Shown one piece after another: positions 5,022 through 9,363 of a stretch of 9,363 nt of DNA; the stretch's first letter is position 1; each line of letters begins with the position of its first letter. The notes under the pieces are model-generated. The model did not search any database. It had not been told where the DNA came from and saw only the letters and a list, made by a program, of their open reading frames with translations. The stretch comes from Sulfuricaulis sp040901545 (GTDB taxonomy: Bacteria; Pseudomonadota; Gammaproteobacteria; Acidiferrobacterales; Sulfurifustaceae), in the NCBI RefSeq assembly GCF_040901545.1, contig NZ_JBBDYL010000003.1, forward strand, positions 1 through 9,363. The letters are read 5' to 3'. Position numbers and translations under genes: made by a program.

Positions 5022-5496
5022 GTCAAGTCAAATAAGTGCCTGTTATGCCTGTTTATGCAGGAGTAGGATCGAGGTCTACCCATACTCCTACCCATATTCC
5101 GGCTACGTTCCGCACCTAACGAGTAGCACGCGCCTCGCAAGGCATACCCGCCTTCTCGGGCTACGTCTATGTGGCGGGCAGCAGCGCGAGCACGTTCTGG
5201 CCGGATGGCCGGGGGGGTATGTTCGCCTATTGCGTCCTACGGGGCGATCTCACGAGCATATATTCGCCTCTCCCTTTGCGCTGCTTCCCGGTGGCAGAGG
5301 GGGGGGTGCGGATGGGACTCCGGTATCGAGCGTTGCGCTACCTCCTGCCGCCAGAGGGGGGGGCATTCGTGAATAGGGTGGTGCGGAGTACAGATGAAAG
5401 CCAGACGGTCTACCAGCATTGACGATCTGAGAATGAAGTTCCGGGCCTAAATCCGGCCTTGGTTTGTCAAGTGCATAATCGCCTATGGATTACTCA
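5022..5496. other. Gene-poor spacer with three long G tracts
   Basis: No confident gene lies between tRNA-Ser(GCU) and the M48 peptidase gene. Near the tRNA are a short tandem repeat (TGCCTGTTA/TGCCTGTTTA, about 5038-5056) and an AGGAGTA/TACTCCT hairpin (5059-5089) without a T-run. Runs of seven or eight G occur at 5211-5217, 5299-5306 and 5356-5363; the last two share the preceding CAGA/CCAGA context. One plus-strand frame is open from 5120 to 5422 (GYVYVAGSSASTFWPDGRGG... in its middle; first ATG 5171) but has no ribosome site and no recognised domain, so I do not call it a gene. It may be decayed island sequence. Confidence 0.5.
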
Positions 5497-6600
5497 CTAC
5501 ATACACGCGAGAGCAATTTGTCGAACTCTTGTTCCTCTCTGCGTCGTTATGTGAAGGACTCCGGAACTCCGCTTGCAGGCCTCAACCCAGAATGTCAGGG
5601 TTCCAGTAGACAGCTCACTTGCACAGGAAGGACAGAATTGGTTTTTTACCCCGTCGCGCGTGATAGAAAGCCAGACATCTCCCACTTCAATCTCGTCGCT
5701 CGCCCAAGGAAGGCGTTGAATGACTCTAAATACTCCGCCCTGCCAGTCAAGTCTGGCCCCTAAGCTTTTCTCAATGAAATCGTTCCCTTGCGGCTGACTG
5801 GGGATAAGGCTCACTTGCGTCGGAGTCGTTGCACCTGAAGCATCGCTGGCTTGGGAAAACCGTTTGCTTGTCGCGGCTGCTCCTGCCGCCATATTTCTCA
5901 TATTTTCGATACGCTCCGAACTCATCGGATGCGTACTGAGAAAGGGAATCGAAAAGCCAGCGCCTGCGCTAGACATCTTCTCCCAAACGCGTACGGCACC
6001 CTGCGGATCAAAGCCTGCTGCCGCCATGTATTCCACGCCTTTTCTGTCTGCGTCACGTTCCTCATCTCTTGTATAAATCGTTGAGACTGCGGTCGTGCTA
6101 ACCTCGGCGACAGTGTTCCCCATCGGCACCCCCGCTGCGCCTAAAACCACACCAAGCACCGTAGCAATCCCTTGGCGCACCGCTTCACGCCCCTGCCTTT
6201 GTGCACCGTGATTTAACGCATGATGGGCATACTCATGTCCTATGATTGCAGCGTGGCTGTCCCAATCTGTTCCCATCAGTCGTAGCATCGCGGTATTAAT
6301 TGCGACCACGCGCCCTAGCTGAGGATGCGTTCCGGCAAAAGCGTTGGGTTCATCGCCTGCTTGGATTAGGAGTTCTGCATATCCAACGCCAGCGGCGCTC
6401 TCAATCTGCCTTTTTATTTCGACGAGCCTTCGAATCGTAGAAGTTTCAACGGTTGCAACAGTTTCGTCACCGTGAGTTAAACGGATTCGAGCGTGCGGCA
6501 CATTCGCAATATCTGATGCCTTCCAGATTGGAGATTGAGTTGCGCACCCGGCTAGACTTAAGACGGCGACAAGTAGACCAAGATAAAAAGTGCTGAACAT
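5497..6600 (-). CDS. M48 family zinc metalloprotease lipoprotein with PDZ-like C-terminus
   Basis: Encodes 367 aa. The signal peptide ends in a lipobox, LSLAGC, with Cys19 as the lipidation site, so the protein is probably anchored in the outer membrane facing the periplasm. The catalytic motif HEYAH (122-126) sits in GHEYAHHALNHGAQ. The third zinc ligand is Glu181 in ERDADRKG, and THPMSSERI (223-231) is the usual M48 histidine segment. Relatives such as LoiP and BepA degrade or repair misfolded outer-membrane proteins. After a Ser/Thr/Ala linker (about 240-265), residues 275-365 look like a PDZ domain (GGVFRVIQRLPW... IEVGDVWLSI), which would bind substrate. The ATG at 6600 follows a G8 tract acting as ribosome site. 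The gene is monocistronic here and lies in the accessory region, so it may be an island-borne paralogue. All catalytic residues are intact. Confidence 0.9.
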   Translation of the reverse strand: MFSTFYLGLLVAVLSLAGCATQSPIWKASDIANVPHARIRLTHGDETVATVETSTIRRLVEIKRQIESAAGVGYAELLIQAGDEPNAFAGTHPQLGRVVAINTAMLRLMGTDWDSHAAIIGHEYAHHALNHGAQRQGREAVRQGIATVLGVVLGAAGVPMGNTVAEVSTTAVSTIYTRDEERDADRKGVEYMAAAGFDPQGAVRVWEKMSSAGAGFSIPFLSTHPMSSERIENMRNMAAGAAATSKRFSQASDASGATTPTQVSLIPSQPQGNDFIEKSLGARLDWQGGVFRVIQRLPWASDEIEVGDVWLSITRDGVKNQFCPSCASELSTGTLTFWVEACKRSSGVLHITTQRGTRVRQIALACM

Positions 6601-6604
6601 ATTG

Positions 6605-6631
6605 CCCCCCCCTTTCGGCCCGTCACTTATA
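6605..6631 (-). promoter_or_regulatory. G8 ribosome-binding tract and -10 box of the M48 gene
   Basis: On the minus strand, TATAAG (6631-6626) can serve as a -10 box with a start near 6619. AAAGGGGGGGG then ends 4 nt before the ATG at 6600. The eight-G run (6605-6612) is the only Shine-Dalgarno candidate. No good -35 box is seen. Confidence 0.4.
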
Positions 6632-6684
6632 GATTTATTTTTTCGCCACTCCCACGGTGGCTATGGTCCATTGTCCTGCCATAC

Positions 6685-7069
6685 TCACCGTTTCTGCGCC
6701 TTGACCGCGATCTCAACTGCTTCGTAGGCCACTCTCTCCGCCGGGGGCTGTTCATTAGCATACTCCCGATACCACCACGCCAGACCAACCCGCACCTGCT
6801 CTAAATTCACGTCCTGGCCGTCAATAAGAACTGCCAGTCCGACCCGGAATGGCCCGGAAAACTCTTTGCGTCCAATGCCGTGAGCTTCGTACCAATGTAC
6901 CTCGGCCTGTCGAACGGTGCCATCCGGTACCCAACGCGCGAATATCAGCTTGATCGACCGTCGCTCGAGATGGCCCCGCCGCGTTCCCTATCAGGCTCCG
7001 GGATTTCTTATACGCCCACCGCACTTCGTGGGCAGGGCCCAACTCGTCTCCGTTGACAAAGAAAGCCAT
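6685..7069 (-). pseudogene. Frameshifted relic with a thermonuclease (SNase)-like C-terminus
   Basis: The ATG at 7069 starts MAFFVNGDELGPAHEVRWAYK and runs to SRSLIG. Near 6988-6993 the sensible frame moves by one base to GHLERRSIKLIFARWVPDG, then VHWYEAHGIGRKEF, and ends DGQDVNLEQVRVGLAWWYRE...VKAQKR at the stop 6685-6687. Removing one base gives a 127-aa protein. The last 55 residues resemble the end of staphylococcal-nuclease-type domains (VLIDGQDVNLEQV..GLAWWYREYA). The catalytic N-terminal part (Asp/Arg/Glu residues) is absent. The first part resembles no domain I can name, so the gene looks like a fusion of two remnants joined at about residue 75. There is no ribosome site. It could be a sequencing error rather than a true frameshift. 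Confidence 0.55.
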
Positions 7070-7438
7070 ATCAACGTCAGATTGGCAATCCCGTCGCTAT
7101 GGATTGTCGAATATCAACGGCTGTCTTTCGGAGCGGCAGTTCGCGCTGCTGTAGCGTGCGCGAGGGTGGGGGGCTATTCCCCGCAGACCGGCGTGCCAAG
7201 TAGAGCACTCGACGCGGAGGTATTGCAGACAGTCAGCGAGCTACCGAGGGGGCATCAACCCGCCCGAAGTGCCAGGAGAAGTAATCTTCGGCGCCGGCGT
7301 AGAAGGCGAGCCGATCTGCGCGGGAAAAGGTGCAGGCGGGCCCCGACGCAACTCGGCCCCGCCGTGCTTAGCGTATGAGCGCACCCGCGGGTTCACGCGG
7401 AGCTGTACTCTCTCGCAGGGTATCGTAGCTGAGATTCC
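7070..7438. other. Spacer without a confident gene
   Basis: No frame here has a start, ribosome site and recognisable domain. A minus-strand segment, 7367-7236, encodes 44 aa between stops, including RLAFYAGAEDYFSWHFGRV, which looks protein-like and might be the tail of a lost gene. A CCGAAG/CTTCGG inverted repeat lies around 7264-7290, and a CTGAG-ATTC-CTCAG hairpin at about 7431-7443 overlaps the stop of the next gene and could help end its transcript. Otherwise nothing is seen. Confidence 0.4.
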
Positions 7439-7996
7439 TCAGAATTTCCGCCGCTTCACACGCTCACATTGTCCAGCAGCAAGGGCCGGGTCTTGCGTAG
7501 TACCCATCCGGAATCGACCGGTGTACCGGTCAATCACTATCCGAGCGTCCGACAGCCAATGGAAGGACAACGTATTGTCTGTGATGGAAACGTGATTCGC
7601 CTTATGGCCATTCACGATCGCCTCATTATTCCCTTCGTTATACAACACTCGGATTGATGTTGCGTGATAATTCGGAGCAATCGAACTAAGAAGTACGCAC
7701 GTTAAAGAGATGAAATGGAGTCGTGCAGTTACCTCGTTAGTAAGTGGATCGTATTCAAGGATTACACAGGAAGATAATTTTTGTGGGCTGCATTTATCGT
7801 TTACCTTCTCCTTTTCGATGCTGTAGCCCAGCAACTCGTCGTATCCAGGTAGAGTCGGATCAGTGCAATACCACTGAGCAAGTCGCGGCACATTGGTAAA
7901 GGTCTTTCCTCCAAACTGATTCTTACATTCATATACCTCTGCGATTGCCGTCGAGGTTACGGCAAGCATAAGCATCGCTAGAAAGATGCATTTCAT
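7439..7996 (-). CDS. Secreted protein with an N-terminal DUF4124-like segment
   Basis: Encodes 185 aa. Residues 1-19 (MKCIFLAMLMLAVTSTAIA) are a clear signal peptide with AIA at the cleavage site, so the protein is periplasmic or secreted. EVYECKNQFGGKTFTNVP at 20-37 resembles DUF4124, a short module near the start of many proteobacterial exported proteins, typically reading 'YkwvD..G...fsd.P'. The rest is not recognised; it has several cysteines, some probably disulfide-bonded, and a basic end (VKRRKF). The ATG at 7996 follows AAGAGAG at a long spacing, a weak ribosome site. GC content is well below that of lysC, in keeping with acquired DNA. It lies about 100 bp after a small lipoprotein gene on the same strand and may share its transcript. 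Function is unknown. Confidence 0.75.
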   Translation of the reverse strand: MKCIFLAMLMLAVTSTAIAEVYECKNQFGGKTFTNVPRLAQWYCTDPTLPGYDELLGYSIEKEKVNDKCSPQKLSSCVILEYDPLTNEVTARLHFISLTCVLLSSIAPNYHATSIRVLYNEGNNEAIVNGHKANHVSITDNTLSFHWLSDARIVIDRYTGRFRMGTTQDPALAAGQCERVKRRKF

Positions 7997-8094
7997 GGAA
8001 TCGCTCTCTTTTGTTCGTTGATCGCCACTTGTCCGGAACCTTTGTCTACTGCAATTGAAAATCGCGCTCTAGACAACAAACCACCGTTTTCGCT

Positions 8095-8286
8095 TTAGCA
8101 GATTCGCCTTTGACGCAAGCTATCAAACATATCGCGGCTGAAACGATAGATGTCGTTGCAAACTGCCGCCACGCCGTCGTCATAGCCGCGACGATACGAA
8201 GCGTCGGAAAATGGGTCATCGCTGTTGCGGCAAGCGCCAAGAATGATCCCGGCTAGCAGAATTGCAATCGTGGTCTTGATTCGCAT
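8095..8286 (-). CDS. Small lipoprotein of unknown function
   Basis: Encodes 63 aa. MRIKTTIAILLAGIILGAC is a lipoprotein signal peptide with lipobox LGAC and Cys19 as the modified residue; mature Arg20-Asn21 would direct it to the outer membrane under the usual +2 rule. The mature part is only 45 aa, with a SYRRGYDDGVAAVCNDI stretch (Tyr/Gly/Asp pattern) and two more cysteines (35 or so, and the last residue). The ATG at 8286 has an excellent GGAGG site 4 nt upstream, which makes translation credible despite the small size. It lies about 50 bp after the zinc-ribbon gene. The family is not recognised; roles such as envelope stress or entry exclusion would be guesses. Confidence 0.7.
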   Translation of the reverse strand: MRIKTTIAILLAGIILGACRNSDDPFSDASYRRGYDDGVAAVCNDIYRFSRDMFDSLRQRRIC

Positions 8287-8335
8287 CTCCCCTCCGGTCT
8301 TTTGATTGATTGGAATTCATGTTCGATGCACCCGC

Positions 8336-8899
8336 CTAAGTTTTGTCCGCGTCACGCAAGATTTCGTAAACACGATCCTCAAGCGCTGCCAATCGTTCTC
8401 CAGCGCGTTCCGACTCTCCAGCTAGCCGCCAGTAAGTCCGCCACCGCTGCCATTTCGGCTTTAGCGCTCTCCGGGAGGTGTCAATCTTAGCCCGACTGAT
8501 CGTCTTCCGTAGGCGGCGCATTAACCGCCTTGCGGGGGCCTCTCGCTCGACGGGATATACGAGGCGAAGGCATGCCCGGCAAGCTATGTCAGTGGCGCCA
8601 TAAAGCACGCAGCACCGCCTTTGGCATCGAGGGCAGGAAAACCATACCCGGCGACCGCCGAGACTGCCTGGTGTCCATTGCAGGCCGATCACAGTATCGC
8701 CCACTGTTACCCGGTCTGGCCCCACCCATACGGCCACAGGTCCAAAGGACCTACCCTGAGACGCCCAGCTCAAGGTGAAGCAGGTAAACGGGGTCAGCAA
8801 CGACTGCTGTCGCCACCGCCGCAGGTCCAGCGCCAGAGACTCGTCTATAGTTGCCTGTCTACTACGCCGTCCGAACCAGCCGCTACCAATGCCGCCCAT
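8336..8899 (-). CDS. Zinc-ribbon island protein of the 'GGIGSG' family
   Basis: Encodes 187 aa from MGGIGSGWFGRRSR. The GGIGSG start, the early acidic/basic segment (TIDESLALDLRRWRQQSLLTP), the LQWTPGSLGGRRVWFSCP core and a four-cysteine zinc ribbon (Cys89, Cys92, Cys107, Cys110) mark a hypothetical family I know from phages and genomic islands of proteobacteria. Its function is not established; the zinc ribbon and the strongly basic C-terminal half (RRLMRRLRKTISR...) suggest nucleic acid binding in the cytoplasm. I chose ATG 8899 because family members begin there; ATG 8950 would add 17 residues. Neither has a clear ribosome site, so coupling to the gene upstream is possible. It follows the gene at 8960-9304 by 60 bp on the same strand. 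Confidence 0.75.
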   Translation of the reverse strand: MGGIGSGWFGRRSRQATIDESLALDLRRWRQQSLLTPFTCFTLSWASQGRSFGPVAVWVGPDRVTVGDTVIGLQWTPGSLGGRRVWFSCPRCQRRCCVLYGATDIACRACLRLVYPVEREAPARRLMRRLRKTISRAKIDTSRRALKPKWQRWRTYWRLAGESERAGERLAALEDRVYEILRDADKT

Positions 8900-8959
8900 G
8901 GGGATCAATCCCGATCGGTTAGAAAGAGTCTTTGGTATGAAACCGGGCATCCCGGATTG

Positions 8960-9304
8960 TCAGTGAACCGTGCCGCCGTGCCGATGAATCAGGTTAAGCA
9001 ACAGGAAGGGATCATATCTGGCGCGGGGAATCCGCAACTCGCAACTCATAACAGCGGCGTCCGGCATTGCACTCCGGATTGCCACGGCCAGGAAAACGGA
9101 CTCTGGATCGCTATCTGCATCTGTAACCACGGCGTAACGGATTCCTGGATGGCCGGCGAGCATGGCTATCACCCGTTGCCGCCTTGCTTGCGTTGCTGGA
9201 CTGCCGGATGGTTGCGTGTTGCATTCCCTAGGGTGCGCAACTTGCAACTTCAACGGTTGCACGGTTGCGTTGCAGGTTGCGTCGTCCGGTTGCGCACGCA
9301 ACAT
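8960..9304 (-). CDS. Island-type hypothetical protein with CELRIPR...HGGTVH C-terminus
   Basis: Encodes 114 aa. The conserved part is residues about 42-114: ARRQRVIAMLAGHPGIRYAV, TDADSDPESVFLAVAIR, CELRIPRARYDPFLLL and a final RHGGTVH. I recognise this ending from small proteins of proteobacterial genomic islands; no function is known to me. Residues 1-41 (ATCNATVQPLKLQVAHPREC and so on) are low-complexity and encoded by a dense cluster of GCAAC/GTTGC pentamers, so they may not be a folded domain. The ATG at 9304 has AGGG just upstream and a good promoter at 9326-9354. An internal ATG at 9163 would give only the conserved part's later section. It heads the minus-strand cluster that includes the zinc-ribbon gene. 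Confidence 0.65.
   Translation of the reverse strand: MLRAQPDDATCNATVQPLKLQVAHPRECNTQPSGSPATQARRQRVIAMLAGHPGIRYAVVTDADSDPESVFLAVAIRSAMPDAAVMSCELRIPRARYDPFLLLNLIHRHGGTVH
9175..9302. repeat. Cluster of GCAAC/GTTGC pentamers
   Basis: In 128 bp the plus strand has nine GTTGC (starting 9175, 9192, 9211, 9218, 9256, 9264, 9269, 9276, 9289) and three GCAAC (9237, 9244, 9298). Spacings are irregular (5, 7, 8, 13 and more), and both orientations occur, so this is not a simple tandem repeat. It lies inside the start of the gene at 8960-9304. Two more GCAAC copies sit at about 9033-9045. Confidence 0.7.
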
Positions 9305-9325
9305 TTCCCTAAGTAGTCATTTTCA

Positions 9326-9354
9326 TAAATACGCGAACGTATAAATGTTGCCAA
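9326..9354 (-). promoter_or_regulatory. Sigma-70-like promoter of the right-end gene cluster
   Basis: On the minus strand: TTGGCA (9354-9349), a 17-nt spacer, then TATTTA (9331-9326). Each box is close to consensus. Transcription would start near 9319, some 15 nt ahead of the ATG at 9304, and could serve the genes down to the small lipoprotein. Confidence 0.5.
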
Positions 9355-9363
9355 GTGTGACTC

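Noticed and set aside
6730..6742. Possible attachment site matching the 3' end of tRNA-Ser(GCU)
   Set aside because: Only about 11 bases (CTCTCTCCGCC) match and they lie within the decayed nuclease-like frame; chance is likely.
6917..7595. Plus-strand frames of 100-150 aa across the spacer at 7070-7438
   Set aside because: Arg/Ala/Gly-rich with no domain or ribosome site, and partly antisense to the relic at 6685-7069 and the gene at 7439-7996.

Overview
The window is high-GC proteobacterial DNA, most likely from a betaproteobacterium or an early-branching gammaproteobacterium. The basis is gene type: a YccA-like Bax inhibitor, a QueD with the MRITRRLEFDAGHR start, an HTH protein with a GVTQSGGSRYESGR core, and a LysC beginning MALIVQKYGGTSVGS directly ahead of tRNA-Ser(GCU). 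No species is claimed.

Bases 1-4450 are housekeeping chromosome. On the minus strand lie a seven-helix Bax inhibitor-1/YccA membrane protein (128-829), the preQ0/queuosine pathway enzyme QueD (2206-2661) and a small XRE-type regulator (2739-3044). On the plus strand lie tRNA-Ser(UGA) with a strong terminator (1027-1155), an unrecognised small basic protein behind a long structured leader (1774-2175), and aspartate kinase lysC (3220-4449), which has a credible internal start for a separate beta subunit. Downstream of tRNA-Ser(UGA) is a decayed second copy of its 3' end and terminator about 200 bp away, with several hairpins between.

Bases 4515-5021 are the most unusual part. A 117-bp tandem repeat, each unit carrying the first 20 nt of tRNA-Ser(GCU), runs up to the one intact tRNA-Ser(GCU). 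The array is interrupted by exactly 100 Ns, so its true copy number is unknown.

From 5022 to the end the DNA looks accessory, as is common next to a tRNA-Ser gene. It is gene-poor, has several 7-8 bp G/C homopolymers, a frameshifted nuclease-like relic, and a set of minus-strand genes: an M48 lipoprotein metalloprotease (5497-6600), a secreted DUF4124-like protein (7439-7996), a 63-aa lipoprotein (8095-8286), a zinc-ribbon 'GGIGSG' island protein (8336-8899) and an island protein (8960-9304) whose 5' end is built of dense GCAAC/GTTGC pentamers. A good promoter for the last group sits at the right edge. No integrase is visible, so the far end of the island is presumably outside the window.
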